DNA from: Herpetosiphon sp042688385
Lineage (GTDB): Bacteria; Chloroflexota; Chloroflexia; Chloroflexales; Herpetosiphonaceae
Reading direction: 5' to 3'
Assembly (NCBI RefSeq): GCF_042688385.1
Contig: NZ_JBHUPY010000001.1
Coordinates: forward strand, 124,001 to 188,000
DNA: 64,000 nt
In this document: positions 51,138-60,244 of the stretch, piece by piece
How the letters are laid out: every line of letters begins with the position of its first letter
Numbering within the stretch: position 1 is the first letter of the stretch
Translations under genes and position numbers: made by a program
The notes under the pieces: model-generated
Told to the model about the DNA's origin: nothing
The model's input: only the letters and a program-made list of their open reading frames with translations
Databases searched by the model: none

Positions 51138-52441
51138 TAGCCGCGAATCCTGGCAAAAGCAGCTTGGGCCGCGTTGATGGTTTGGGCGACAAGCTCATCG
51201 CTATGCGCAATCGAGACAAAGGCAGCCTCGAATTGCGATGGCGCAAGATACACGCCTTGCTCAAGCATGGCATGGAAGAATTTGCCAAACATGACGGTAT
51301 CGGCCCGTTTCGCCGACGTGAAATCGTAAACTTCATCGCCAGCGAAGAAGAAGCCCCACATGCTGCCAGCTTTATGCGCTTGGAAGGGAATGCCATTTTT
51401 GAAGGCTGCTTTCCAGAAGCCTTGGCAGAGCGTCGAGGTTACGCCAGTCAAGCGCTCGAAAACTTCGGGCTTGGCAATTTCGCGCAGCGTTTGAATGCCT
51501 GCAACCATCGCCAATGGGTTGCCCGAAAGCGTACCAGCTTGATACATGTTGCCTGCTGGCGCGACCATTTGCATAATTTCACGTCGCCCGCCATAGGCCG
51601 CCGCTGGCAAACCACCACCAACCACCTTGCCCAAACAGGTCAAATCGGGCATGACGTTGAAATAGGCTTGTGCGCCGCCATAGGCTACACGAAAGCCCGT
51701 CATCACTTCGTCGAAAATTAATAACGCGCCATGCTGATCGCAAAGTTGGCGTAAGCCTGCCAGATAGCCTTCGCGTGGCAGCACAAAGCCCATATTGCCT
51801 GCGACTGGTTCGATTACCAAAGCGGCAACTTGACCAGCATTGGCTTTAAACAAGGCCTCAACCGCATCAAGATCGTTAAATGGCGCAGTTAATGTGTTGC
51901 TGGTGGCGCTTTTCAACACGCCCGGGCTATCGGGCAAGCCCAGCGTTGCCACACCTGAGCCAGCTTGAACCAAAAATGGATCGGCATGGCCGTGATAGCA
52001 ACCCTCGAATTTGATAATTTTTTCGCGTTGGGTGTAGGCGCGGGCCAAGCGAATTGCGCTCATCGTGGCCTCTGTGCCCGACGAAACAAAGCGCACCATT
52101 TCGACGCTTGGCACGGCAGCAATCACCAACTCGGCCAATTCGCTTTCAAGCTCGGTTGGTGCGCCAAAGCTGGTGCCGCGTTGGGCTTGAGCACAAATTG
52201 CTTCGACCACCGCTGGGTAGGCGTGGCCAAGAATCAACGGCCCCCACGACAAGACATAATCGATATATTGATTACCATCGATGTCGTAGAGATAAGCTCC
52301 TGCGCCTCGATCGATAAAGCGTGGCACGCCGCCAACGCCGCGAAAAGCCCGCACTGGGCTATTAACGCCGCCTGGTAAAAGTGCTTGGGCGCGTTCAAAA
52401 GCCGCGCTGGAAGCATCGTTGATCACGTTTTGTATCTCCAT
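51137..52441 (-). CDS. hemL: Glutamate-1-semialdehyde 2,1-aminomutase
   Basis: 434 residues from ATG 52441; the frame extends upstream only through repeat sequence. FERAQALLPGGVNSPVRAFRGVGG, EGCYHGHADPFLVQAGSG, LIFDEVMTGFRVAYGGAQ, and the PLP lysine in LGKVVGGGLPAAAYGGRREIM identify the enzyme. It makes 5-aminolevulinate from glutamate-1-semialdehyde, the step after HemA. It is the last gene of the heme cluster, separated from hemB by a repeat block. Confidence 0.95.
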   Translation of the reverse strand: MEIQNVINDASSAAFERAQALLPGGVNSPVRAFRGVGGVPRFIDRGAGAYLYDIDGNQYIDYVLSWGPLILGHAYPAVVEAICAQAQRGTSFGAPTELESELAELVIAAVPSVEMVRFVSSGTEATMSAIRLARAYTQREKIIKFEGCYHGHADPFLVQAGSGVATLGLPDSPGVLKSATSNTLTAPFNDLDAVEALFKANAGQVAALVIEPVAGNMGFVLPREGYLAGLRQLCDQHGALLIFDEVMTGFRVAYGGAQAYFNVMPDLTCLGKVVGGGLPAAAYGGRREIMQMVAPAGNMYQAGTLSGNPLAMVAGIQTLREIAKPEVFERLTGVTSTLCQGFWKAAFKNGIPFQAHKAGSMWGFFFAGDEVYDFTSAKRADTVMFGKFFHAMLEQGVYLAPSQFEAAFVSIAHSDELVAQTINAAQAAFARIRG

Positions 52442-52444
52442 ATG

Positions 52445-52686
52445 TCTTGAGGATCGGGGATCGGGGGCTGGGGATCGGTTTTGAAACCACGAAGCCACGA
52501 GATTGTAACCACGAAGGACACGAAGAGCACGAAGGATGTTTGTATATTCTATGCTATGCCTGCTATGCTCAATCCGATCCCCAATCCCCAACAGCCGATC
52601 CCCAGCCCTATGTTCTATGCTCTATGGTCTTACTCTGCGTCTCTGCGTTAAATAATTTCTGATCCCTCGTCCCTGAATCCTGACCC
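52445..52686. repeat. Dispersed intergenic repeat cluster 5
   Basis: Modules: GGATCGGGGATCGG, AACCACGAAG...CACGAAGGACACGAAGAGCA, CCCCAATCCCCAACAGCC, TATGTTCTATGCTCTATGG and TCTGCGTCTCTGCGTTAAA. It sits between hemB and hemL and extends the upstream hemL frame artificially. Confidence 0.8.
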
Positions 52687-53694
52687 CTATTCTTTCAACC
52701 ACTTGGCTACGTCTTTGGCATAGTAGGTGATGATCATGGTTGCGCCAGCGCGACGAATTGCCAACAAGCTTTCGAGCGCCACTCGTTGCTCGTCGATCCA
52801 GCCATTGGCGGCGGCAGCTTTGATCATGGCGTATTCGCCACTGACTTGATAGGCGGCCAAGGGCAGATTGAATTCGTCGTAGACTGCGCGAATAATATCC
52901 AAATAGGCTCCTGCTGGCTTGACCATGAGCCAATCGGCTCCCTCGGCCACATCGAGCGCAACTTCGGCGATTGCCTCGCGCGCATTGGCCGCATCCATTT
53001 GGTAGGAACGACGGTCGCCAAATTGAGGTGTTGATTCGGCTGCTTCGCGAAAGGGGCCGTAAAAAGCCGAGGCAAATTTAGCAGCATACGACAGAATAAT
53101 TGTGTCGTGATAGCCTGCTTGGTCAAGGCCATGGCGAATTGCAGCAATTTGGCCATCCATCATAGCGCTTGGTGCAACCACATCGGCTCCTGCTGCTGCA
53201 TAGGCAACTGAAGCGCGGGCTAATAATTCCAAGGTTGGGTCATTATCAACCGTGATTGTTTCTGGCTCGCCGCTGGTCAAAATGCCACAATGACCGTGGT
53301 CGGTATATTCGCACATACAGACATCGGCAATCACTACCAAATGCGGCGCTTGTTGCTTGATTGCCCGAATTGCGCTGGGCACAGGGCCGTTCGCATCCCA
53401 AGCTGCGCTGCCTTGGGCATCTTTGTGCAAGGGAATGCCAAACAGCAGCACTGAAGGAATGTGGGCTGCAACCAATTCATCAATTTCAGCGCCAAGCTGA
53501 TCGAGCGAAAGCTGAAATTGACCAGCCATCGAGCTAATTGGCTTGCGAATGTTCTGGCCTTCAACAATAAACAATGGCGCAATTAAGTTATCGACGGTTA
53601 ATTGGGTTTCGCGCACCATGCGCCGTAATGTGGCGTTGCGTCGCCCGCGGCGTAACCGTCGCTTGGGGATTGGCCCAGCTTCAAATGGACTCAT
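52687..53694 (-). CDS. hemB: Porphobilinogen synthase
   Basis: 335 residues from ATG 53694, which overlaps the hemD stop (ATGA). RMVRETQLTVDNLIAPLFIVEG; the metal site DVCMCEYTDHGHCG with three cysteines, as in zinc-type enzymes; the Schiff-base lysines in LSYAAKFASAFYGPFREA and LMVKPAGAYLDIIR. It joins two 5-aminolevulinates to porphobilinogen. Coupled with hemD and hemC. Confidence 0.95.
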   Translation of the reverse strand: MSPFEAGPIPKRRLRRGRRNATLRRMVRETQLTVDNLIAPLFIVEGQNIRKPISSMAGQFQLSLDQLGAEIDELVAAHIPSVLLFGIPLHKDAQGSAAWDANGPVPSAIRAIKQQAPHLVVIADVCMCEYTDHGHCGILTSGEPETITVDNDPTLELLARASVAYAAAGADVVAPSAMMDGQIAAIRHGLDQAGYHDTIILSYAAKFASAFYGPFREAAESTPQFGDRRSYQMDAANAREAIAEVALDVAEGADWLMVKPAGAYLDIIRAVYDEFNLPLAAYQVSGEYAMIKAAAANGWIDEQRVALESLLAIRRAGATMIITYYAKDVAKWLKE

Positions 53695-54506
53695 GCCAGT
53701 TCCTTTTCGGCGTTGGCCCACTCAACCAGAGCTTCGACTAAGCCTTGAGTTGAATGTTCCGCTGCCTCAATATCAACATGCAAGCCCAAATCAAGCGCAG
53801 TTTGGCTCGTAATTGGGCCGATGCTTGCAATAATCGTTTGGTTCAAAAATTCTTGCGAATTGCGCATACCTGCCGCATGCAACGCTTCGATGGTGTAGCG
53901 CACGGTTGAGCTTGAGGTGAAGGTTACAACATCAACGTGCTGTTGACGCAGCAACTCAGCCAATTCAACTACCTGTGGATCAGGCACTGTTCGATAGGCG
54001 ACTAGCGCCGTAACTTCAGCACCACGCGCAGTTAATGCCTCGCGCAACAGTGGGCGGGCAATATCGGCCTGTGGCAAAAAGATCCGTTGACCTGCAACGT
54101 CTTGAAATTCGGCCAAAAATTGCTCGGCAACATAGGCATGCGGCACAAAATTGGGCGCATGACCAAAATCGGTCAAAAGTTTGGCCGTTGCTTTGCCAAT
54201 TGCAGCAATTTTCAATTGATCTAAGGCGTTGCATGGCAATCCCAAAACGCCATAGCGCTCGAACACTGCACGAACTGCATTGGTGCTGGTGGCAAGCAGC
54301 CAATCAAAGCGTTCGATTTGGCTCAGCGCCCGATCAAACGCTTGCCAATCGTCTGGTGGCAGCGTTTGAATTGCCGAACAATACAGAACTTCAGCTCCGT
54401 TGGCTTCCAAGAGGTGGGCGAACTCGGTCATCTGTTCACGGGCACGGGTCAACACAATTCGCTTGCCCGCTAAAGGTGTGCGCATCGTCATCGTTGCAAT
54501 CCACAA
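53691..54506 (-). CDS. hemD: Uroporphyrinogen-III synthase
   Basis: 271 residues; an internal ATG at 54485 is an equally possible start because neither has a clear ribosome binding site. The two-lobed fold is recognisable from LAGKRIVLTRAREQMTEFAHLLEANGAEVLYCSAIQTLPP, TSTNAVRAVF, AIGKATAKLL, and VTFTSSSTVRYTIEAL...IASIGPITSQTALDLGLHVDIEA. It cyclises hydroxymethylbilane with ring D inversion. 144 bases separate it from hemC. Confidence 0.9.
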   Translation of the reverse strand: MWIATMTMRTPLAGKRIVLTRAREQMTEFAHLLEANGAEVLYCSAIQTLPPDDWQAFDRALSQIERFDWLLATSTNAVRAVFERYGVLGLPCNALDQLKIAAIGKATAKLLTDFGHAPNFVPHAYVAEQFLAEFQDVAGQRIFLPQADIARPLLREALTARGAEVTALVAYRTVPDPQVVELAELLRQQHVDVVTFTSSSTVRYTIEALHAAGMRNSQEFLNQTIIASIGPITSQTALDLGLHVDIEAAEHSTQGLVEALVEWANAEKELA

Positions 54507-54650
54507 TCTGTTGCTAGCACGTGGCTATGGGCGAGTATTCAATCTGCAATTAATCAATTGTCGGCCTTGGTAGTATACAAGATTATGGCCTGCATGGCCG
54601 AAATTCAAGCGTAATCGGCTATGCCAAAAGCGCTGCAAATCGCAACCGAT

Positions 54651-55562
54651 TTAGAGCAATTCGCGCCCACCTTGCTCAAGCAATTGTTGGGCTAAGCTGG
54701 CTCCAAGCGCTTGGGCTTGGCTGGCAGCGCCAGTTAATTCGCCACGGACTAAGCGGCCATCAAGCGCGCCAATCATACCGATTAAGTGCAATTGACCAGC
54801 TTGATAGGTGGCAAACGCCCCGACGGCAACTTGGCAACCACCGCCAATCGTGGCCAAAAAGGCTTTTTCGGCTTCGGCAGTGGCCCGCGATTCAGCGTGA
54901 TCGAGCACTTTGAGCAACTCTGCCACCCGTTGATCGCCCGCGCGAGCTTCGATGCCCAAAATGCCCTGCGAAACCGCCGGAGTCATTTCGTAGGGATCGA
55001 AAAATTGGCTCACGCGATCCAATAATCCCAAGCGTTGCAAGCCTGCTGCTGCCAACACAATTGCGTCGTATTGGCCTTCATCGAGCTTGCGCAACCGTGT
55101 ATCAACATTGCCGCGAATATCAATAATTGTCAGATCGGGGCGTAAGTTGCGCAATTGTGCGGCGCGGCGTGGGCTGCTGGTGCCAACTTTGGCCCCATGG
55201 GCTAAATCTGCCAGCGTGTGCCCTTCTGCTCCAACCAAGACATCGCGCGGGTCAGCCCGTTCAGGGTAAGCCGCAATCGTCATATCGGGAGCCAAAATTG
55301 AAGGCAGATCTTTGGCGCTATGAACCGCCAAATCGACCTTGCCACTGCGCATGGCATCTTCAATTTCGCTGACAAACAAGCCCTTATCGCCAATCGCCGC
55401 CAATGGTCGATCCAAAATCGCATCGCCTTTGGTCGTGATATGCTCAAGCTCAATCGTCAAGTGCGGATGCGCTGCCAACAACGCATCGCGCATGGCGTGA
55501 GTTTGCACCAAGGCCAATTGGCTTTTGCGAGTTCCAATGGTTAATCTATTCATGCTGTTCAT
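54651..55562 (-). CDS. hemC: Hydroxymethylbilane synthase
   Basis: 303 residues (a second ATG lies at 55553). MNRLTIGTRKSQLALVQTHAM, HSAKDLPS, GTSSPRRAAQLRNLRPDL, IRGNVDTRLRKLDEGQYDAIVLAAAGL, and GGGCQVAVGAFA with the cysteine that holds the dipyrromethane cofactor. It polymerises four porphobilinogens. A REP-like hairpin and further repeats separate it from hemH upstream. Confidence 0.95.
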   Translation of the reverse strand: MNSMNRLTIGTRKSQLALVQTHAMRDALLAAHPHLTIELEHITTKGDAILDRPLAAIGDKGLFVSEIEDAMRSGKVDLAVHSAKDLPSILAPDMTIAAYPERADPRDVLVGAEGHTLADLAHGAKVGTSSPRRAAQLRNLRPDLTIIDIRGNVDTRLRKLDEGQYDAIVLAAAGLQRLGLLDRVSQFFDPYEMTPAVSQGILGIEARAGDQRVAELLKVLDHAESRATAEAEKAFLATIGGGCQVAVGAFATYQAGQLHLIGMIGALDGRLVRGELTGAASQAQALGASLAQQLLEQGGRELL

Positions 55563-55592
55563 TCTTGCTAGCGTAAGCGACGAATCAAACTT

Positions 55593-55640
55593 CCCCTCAC
55601 CCCAACCCCTCTCCCACTGCGGCGGGCGAGGGGCTTTTGG
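55593..55640. repeat. REP-like hairpin
   Basis: CCCCTCACCCCAACCCCTCTCCCACT...GGGCGAGGGGCTTTTGG, inverted relative to the unit at 43743. It lies between hemH and hemC. Confidence 0.8.
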
Positions 55641-55769
55641 TTTGGTGGTTCCCCCTCGTCTGCTGGGCGGGAGACGCAGAGGGCTTTAATCCCCCTGTGC
55701 CTCCTCAATGACGATTGGTGGTTTGCAACCGATGTTTGATGAACCTTAAAATCAGGAGTTTTCAGCCGA

Positions 55770-55846
55770 AACTGTTCTTTCCCCCTTCGTGATCTTCGCG
55801 CTCTTCGCGGTTGCCGAACCCTGACCCCTAATCCCTGACACCTTTT
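55770..55846. repeat. Short dispersed repeat cluster
   Basis: CTTCGTGATCTTCGCGCTCTTCGCGGTTG followed by CCCTGACCCCTAATCCCTGA, part of the same dispersed family, immediately downstream of the hemH stop on the minus strand. The first 130 bases of this intergenic gap (about 55640-55770) show nothing else recognisable. Confidence 0.7.
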
Positions 55847-56764
55847 TTATTGGCCAGTCACGACGGTTTTGAGCAAATCGACGAAGGCAGGATCATCGTT
55901 GAGCAACTGAATGCGCTCAAGTTGCAAGCCTAGTTCATTGGCTTTGTGCTTGCCCTCAATATCAATATCGTACAGAATTTCGAGGTGGTCGCAGACAAAG
56001 CCAAATGGCACTTGTAGCACATACTTTTTGCCTTCAGCAGCCAGTTCGGCCAAGGTATCGAGCACATCAGGCCCCAGCCATGGCTCGCCGGTTTCGCCTT
56101 GGCTTTGATAGGTAAAGCGCCAATCAGGCAATTCGAGCATTTCGGCAATGCCTTTGGCGCTGCCCAACAACTCCTCTGGATAGGGATCTCCCCAAGCCAA
56201 AACGCGTTGCGGCAAGCTGTGGGCGCTAAACAGCACCGTCACTTGATCGCGCACCTCGGCAGGAAATAACGCCAGGGCTTCGCTGATGCGGCTGGCAATC
56301 AAATTGCGAAATTTTGGCTGTTCCTGCCAGCTATTGATCATCTGCAACTCGATGTTGGTATTAAATTCTTCGTTGGCGCGATCAACTTGTTTTTGATAGC
56401 CGCCAATGCTGATTTTTGAATAATGGGGGGCAAGCGCCAGCCCAATCACTTTGCTAATGCCATCAGCATGAATTTGCTTGACCACATCGGGAATCAATGG
56501 ATGCCAATATTTCATACCAAAATAGACCTGATATTGACCAGGAAATTCGGCATCAAGTTGGGCTTGCAGTTGGTCGGTTACCGATTTGGTTAGGGTGGTC
56601 AGTGGCGTATGGCCCCCAACTGCCCGATAGCGAGCTGAAAGATTTTCGACTTGCTCAGGCGTTGGCATGCGCCCACCACGCACATTGATGTAGTATTGCT
56701 CAACTTCATCGATAGCGTTGGGCGTGCCATAGGCCATCAGCAAGACCGCTGTTTTTGCTGACAT
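55847..56764 (-). CDS. hemH: Ferrochelatase
   Basis: 305 residues from ATG 56764, with GAGGAAC upstream. AVLLMAYGTPNAIDEVEQYY, LFSAHSLPQRVLAWGDPYPEEL (catalytic His) and TYQSQGETGEPWLGPDVLDTL (catalytic Glu). It inserts iron into a porphyrin. With hemQ in the cluster the natural substrate may be coproporphyrin III (the CpfC role) and not protoporphyrin IX; the sequence alone does not decide. Confidence 0.94.
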   Translation of the reverse strand: MSAKTAVLLMAYGTPNAIDEVEQYYINVRGGRMPTPEQVENLSARYRAVGGHTPLTTLTKSVTDQLQAQLDAEFPGQYQVYFGMKYWHPLIPDVVKQIHADGISKVIGLALAPHYSKISIGGYQKQVDRANEEFNTNIELQMINSWQEQPKFRNLIASRISEALALFPAEVRDQVTVLFSAHSLPQRVLAWGDPYPEELLGSAKGIAEMLELPDWRFTYQSQGETGEPWLGPDVLDTLAELAAEGKKYVLQVPFGFVCDHLEILYDIDIEGKHKANELGLQLERIQLLNDDPAFVDLLKTVVTGQ

Positions 56765-56784
56765 AATGTTCCTCATTCTTTAGT

Positions 56785-57030
56785 TATGATCCACGAAGCG
56801 CACGAAGGACATGAAGGCTTGAAACCGCGAAGATCACGAAGATCGCGAAGCTTTCTCTTTCCAAAGCCTTACGCTTCATCCTTCGATACTCTGCGCCTCT
56901 GCGTTAAAGCACGATTACGAAGGCTTGAAACCGCGAAGAACACGAAAAGCACGAAAAATTATTTATGTTCTATGCTCTATGCTCTATGTTCTCCAATTTC
57001 CTGACCCCTAGCCCCTATCCCCCGACCCCT
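56785..57030. repeat. Dispersed intergenic repeat cluster 6
   Basis: CACGAAGGACATGAAGG, two AACCGCGAAG...CGAAGATCGCG arrays, CTCTGCGCCTCTGCGTTAAA and a TATGCTCTATGCTCTATG run, between hemE and hemH. Confidence 0.8.
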
Positions 57031-57035
57031 ATGTT

Positions 57036-58061
57036 CTATGCTCTATGTTCATGAACAAACGCCACCAAGCGTTCGAGATTCGCCACCGGAGTTTGCGGGT
57101 GAATGCCATGGCCAAGGTTGAAAATATGGCCTGGGCGACCGTCGATTCGGCGCAAAATATCGGCAGCTTGTTCGCGCACATATTCCCAAGGCCCGAGTAA
57201 GACTGCTGGGTCAAGATTGCCTTGGATTGCTTTATCGTCGCCAATTAATTGCCAAGCTTCGTCGATTGGAATCCGCCAATCGGCCCCGAGCACTGAGCCA
57301 CCATCGTTGCGCATCAAAGGCAACAAATTGGTGGTGTTGGTGCCAAAGTGAATCAACGGAATGTTAGTTTCTTCACGCAAGGTTTTGAGAATGCGGGCGG
57401 TGTAAGGTTGCACGAAGGTTGCATAATCGTGGGGGCTTAAACAACCAACCCAGCTATCGAACAGCTGCAATGCATCAACCCCAGCCGCAAGTTTTACCCG
57501 CAAATAGCTAATTGTCAGGTCGGCCAAGCGTTCCATGAGCGCATGCCACACGTTGGGGCTGCCATACATCATGGCTTTGGTATTCAGAAAATTCTTCGAG
57601 CCTTTACCTTCGACCAAGTAGGCGGCCAAGGTAAATGGTGCGCCAGCAAAGCCAATTAACGGGATTTGGCCCAATTCTGCTTTGAGCAAATGAATCGATT
57701 TGCTAATGTAGGGCACATCAACTTCTGGCTCGATTGGCCGAATCCGATTAACATCGGCCATGGTGCGAATCGGGTTGGCAACCACAGGGCCGATACTTTC
57801 GACCAAATCAACGCCCACGCCAGTCGCAATCAATGGAGTCATAATGTCGGCAAACATAATCGCTGCATCAACGCCCAAGCGGCGCACTGGCTGCAAGGTT
57901 ACTTCAGCACACAATTCTGGCTGATAGCAAATATCCATAAAGCCATATTGCTCGCGGATGGCACGATATTCGGGCAGCGCACGGCCTGCCTGTCGCATAA
58001 ACCAAACTGGGGTCGTATCCACAGCTTCACGGCGACAAGCCCGTAAAAATCGATCTTGCAT
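57036..58061 (-). CDS. hemE: Uroporphyrinogen decarboxylase
   Basis: 341 residues from ATG 58061; the frame upstream of it lacks family sequence. MQDRFLRACRREAVDTTPVWFMRQAGRALPEYRAIREQ with the substrate-binding R-Q-A-G-R, MFADIMTPLIATGVGVDLVE, GFAGAPFTLAAYLVEG and FNLGHGIHPQTPVANLERLVAFV. It converts uroporphyrinogen III to coproporphyrinogen III. AAAGGA lies rather far (about 14 bases) upstream. Confidence 0.95.
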   Translation of the reverse strand: MQDRFLRACRREAVDTTPVWFMRQAGRALPEYRAIREQYGFMDICYQPELCAEVTLQPVRRLGVDAAIMFADIMTPLIATGVGVDLVESIGPVVANPIRTMADVNRIRPIEPEVDVPYISKSIHLLKAELGQIPLIGFAGAPFTLAAYLVEGKGSKNFLNTKAMMYGSPNVWHALMERLADLTISYLRVKLAAGVDALQLFDSWVGCLSPHDYATFVQPYTARILKTLREETNIPLIHFGTNTTNLLPLMRNDGGSVLGADWRIPIDEAWQLIGDDKAIQGNLDPAVLLGPWEYVREQAADILRRIDGRPGHIFNLGHGIHPQTPVANLERLVAFVHEHRA

Positions 58062-58158
58062 AGTGATTGTTCTATCCTTTGATGGTTGATGAATCGTTGC
58101 GATCAAAAAGCCGAGCCAGCATTGCGCATTGCACGCCAAATCTGGCTCGGCTGACAAA

Positions 58159-58857
58159 CTAAATCATTGCCAAAGCTTCACGAATTGGCCGATTGACCCC
58201 GGTGATGATTGGCGTGTCGTTGAGCGTATAGCGGCGCGCTTCGGTCGAGCGCAGCGCAATCACCAATTCTTCAAAGCGGGGCAAGCTATCGGTTTCATAG
58301 GCCACAATAAATTCATGGTCATCGATGCCGGTGGTGTAGAGCAACACTTGGCGCACATCTGCATACTCGTGGCCAACCCGAATGTGCTCATTCATCATGC
58401 CTTGGCGGGCATCGCGACTCATCAAATACCATTCTTTGGTTTTGCTGAAGGGATAAACAATCAAATATGGTTCGCGATCTTCGAGGTCGATCGCTTGCTC
58501 TTGGGTGGTTGGGCGCTTGGTGTAGTTGGAAGTACGAGTAAAGCCATAGTAAAGGTTGGTTTGCTCAAAATAGGCTCCGATGCCAGTTTGCAGTAAGCGG
58601 CTGGTCATCTCTTGCATCGCCACTGGCGAGGTGCCTTTGCGCCATAGCAACAAATCGGAATTGAGCTTAAAGCCAATCGTGCTATACGAATAGGTCACAA
58701 TTGAAGGATAGGCCTCTTCGACCACTTGGGCAAATTGTTCGCGCAAGTCTTCGCGGGCTGCTGCTGGCAAGCGTCGCCATTCGGGAGCGGCCTTGAAGGT
58801 GGTGTATTGAACAAACAATTGGCCTTCGGTTGAATTTGGCAATTTAACGTCTTCCAT
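58159..58857 (-). CDS. hemQ: Coproheme decarboxylase (chlorite-dismutase family)
   Basis: 232 residues, right for the family. FVQYTTFKAAPEWRRLP, YSTIGFKLNSDLLLWRKGTSP, YGFTRTSNYTKRP, and VYPFSKTKEWYLMSRDARQGMMNEHIRVGHEY. Tyr135 and Lys139 (YPFSK) match the catalytic Tyr/Lys pair of ChdC; His158 and His163 are candidates for the heme ligand. It decarboxylates two propionates of coproheme with peroxide, the final step of the coproporphyrin-dependent pathway. It lies between hemA and hemE. Confidence 0.9.
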   Translation of the reverse strand: MEDVKLPNSTEGQLFVQYTTFKAAPEWRRLPAAAREDLREQFAQVVEEAYPSIVTYSYSTIGFKLNSDLLLWRKGTSPVAMQEMTSRLLQTGIGAYFEQTNLYYGFTRTSNYTKRPTTQEQAIDLEDREPYLIVYPFSKTKEWYLMSRDARQGMMNEHIRVGHEYADVRQVLLYTTGIDDHEFIVAYETDSLPRFEELVIALRSTEARRYTLNDTPIITGVNRPIREALAMI

Positions 58858-58903
58858 GGAAGTTTAATTCCTTTATAACAGTGATGGCCCTAACCATCTG
58901 AGC

Positions 58904-60151
58904 TTATGCGATTGCCTCAAAATCGAGGCGAAACAATTGCTGTGCGGCGTGCGCCAGCTGTGGGCTGGCAGCAGTATCTTTAATCGCCCGCATCGGCTGA
59001 TGTAATAATTTATTGATAATCGCGCTGGTCAAAGCTGAAACCGCAGCCTGTTCTTGCTCGGAAAGATTCAAGCGCGCCAAGGCTCGTTCAAGCTCAGCCA
59101 GCCGAATTGCTTCGGCATGGGCGCGTAAGGCGCGAATCGTTGGCAAGACGGCTTGGGTTGACCACCACTCCTGCCATTTGACCAATTCGCGTTCGACGAT
59201 CGTTTCGGCTCCGGCTACTTCGGCTGCTTTGCTGGCGCGATTGCGTTCGCAGATTGCCTGCATATCGTCAACATCGTAGAGCCACACATCGGCCAGCGCG
59301 CCAATATGGCGATCAATATCGCGAGGCACGGCCAAATCGAGCAATACCCATGGGCGTTGACGTTGCGCTTGCAAGGCTTGAGCCTGTTCCAAATCAAGCA
59401 TCAACTCAGGCGATGAAGTACAGCTAATCACCACATCGCTGGCTTGTAAGGTCGCCAGTAGCTCGCTCATGGGCTTGGCAACAACCTTGTGATGCTCGGC
59501 CAAACGGGCGGCGCGTTCAAAAGTTCGGCTCAGCACCGTGATGTTGCTGGTATGTTCGAGATAGTGTTTGAGCGCCAATTCGCCAGTGCGGCCAGCCCCA
59601 ATAATCACCACCGAACGATTGCTAAGCTCGATATGTTGGCGCGCTAGGCTAAGGCCAACCGAAACCACTGATAATTGAGCATGGGCCAATTGGGTTTCGG
59701 TGCGTACTAGCTTGCCCGTGGTTAGCGCTGCCTGAATCAAACGATGCATGGTTGTTCCTAACAGCTCGGTTTGTTGGGCGGCAGTATAGGCAGTTTTGAT
59801 TTGGCTTAAAATTTGGGCCTCACCCAACGCCATTGAATCCAAGCCCGAAGCCACCCGAAACAGGTGGCGCACTGCATCATCATCGATATAGGTATACAAA
59901 TGGGGCATCAATTCATCAAGATCGATGAAGCGTTGCTGGGCTAAAAATTGGCGCAACGAACGCCCGCCATCAGCCTCAGCCACCAGCGCATACAATTCCA
60001 CCCGATTGCAGGTTGAAAGGATAAAGCCCTCAACGGCAATCTGGCCAAGATTATGCAGAGCTTGAGCTAACTCGGCCTCGGCAAAGGCGATTCGCTCGCG
60101 AATTGAAATTGGGGCCGTGCGTTGATGTGCCCCCACAACCACCAGTTGCAC
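58904..60151 (-). CDS. hemA: Glutamyl-tRNA reductase
   Basis: 415 residues. VVVGAHQRTAPISIRERIAF, FILSTCNRVELYALV with the catalytic Cys, GLDSMALGEAQILSQIKTAYTAAQ, the NADP site VVIIGAGRTGELALKHYL and the C-terminal dimerisation helix. It reduces glutamyl-tRNA(Glu) to glutamate-1-semialdehyde, the entry step of the pathway. It follows the regulator gene by 93 bases. Confidence 0.95.
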   Translation of the reverse strand: MQLVVVGAHQRTAPISIRERIAFAEAELAQALHNLGQIAVEGFILSTCNRVELYALVAEADGGRSLRQFLAQQRFIDLDELMPHLYTYIDDDAVRHLFRVASGLDSMALGEAQILSQIKTAYTAAQQTELLGTTMHRLIQAALTTGKLVRTETQLAHAQLSVVSVGLSLARQHIELSNRSVVIIGAGRTGELALKHYLEHTSNITVLSRTFERAARLAEHHKVVAKPMSELLATLQASDVVISCTSSPELMLDLEQAQALQAQRQRPWVLLDLAVPRDIDRHIGALADVWLYDVDDMQAICERNRASKAAEVAGAETIVERELVKWQEWWSTQAVLPTIRALRAHAEAIRLAELERALARLNLSEQEQAAVSALTSAIINKLLHQPMRAIKDTAASPQLAHAAQQLFRLDFEAIA

Positions 60152-60244
60152 AGTAAACTCCCAGTAAAAAGCAAAGCGCTATTTGCATCGAGCGCAAGAA
60201 TCATGAAGCGCGAAAGTTTGGTCGATGCCAATTGAGGTTTGCAC

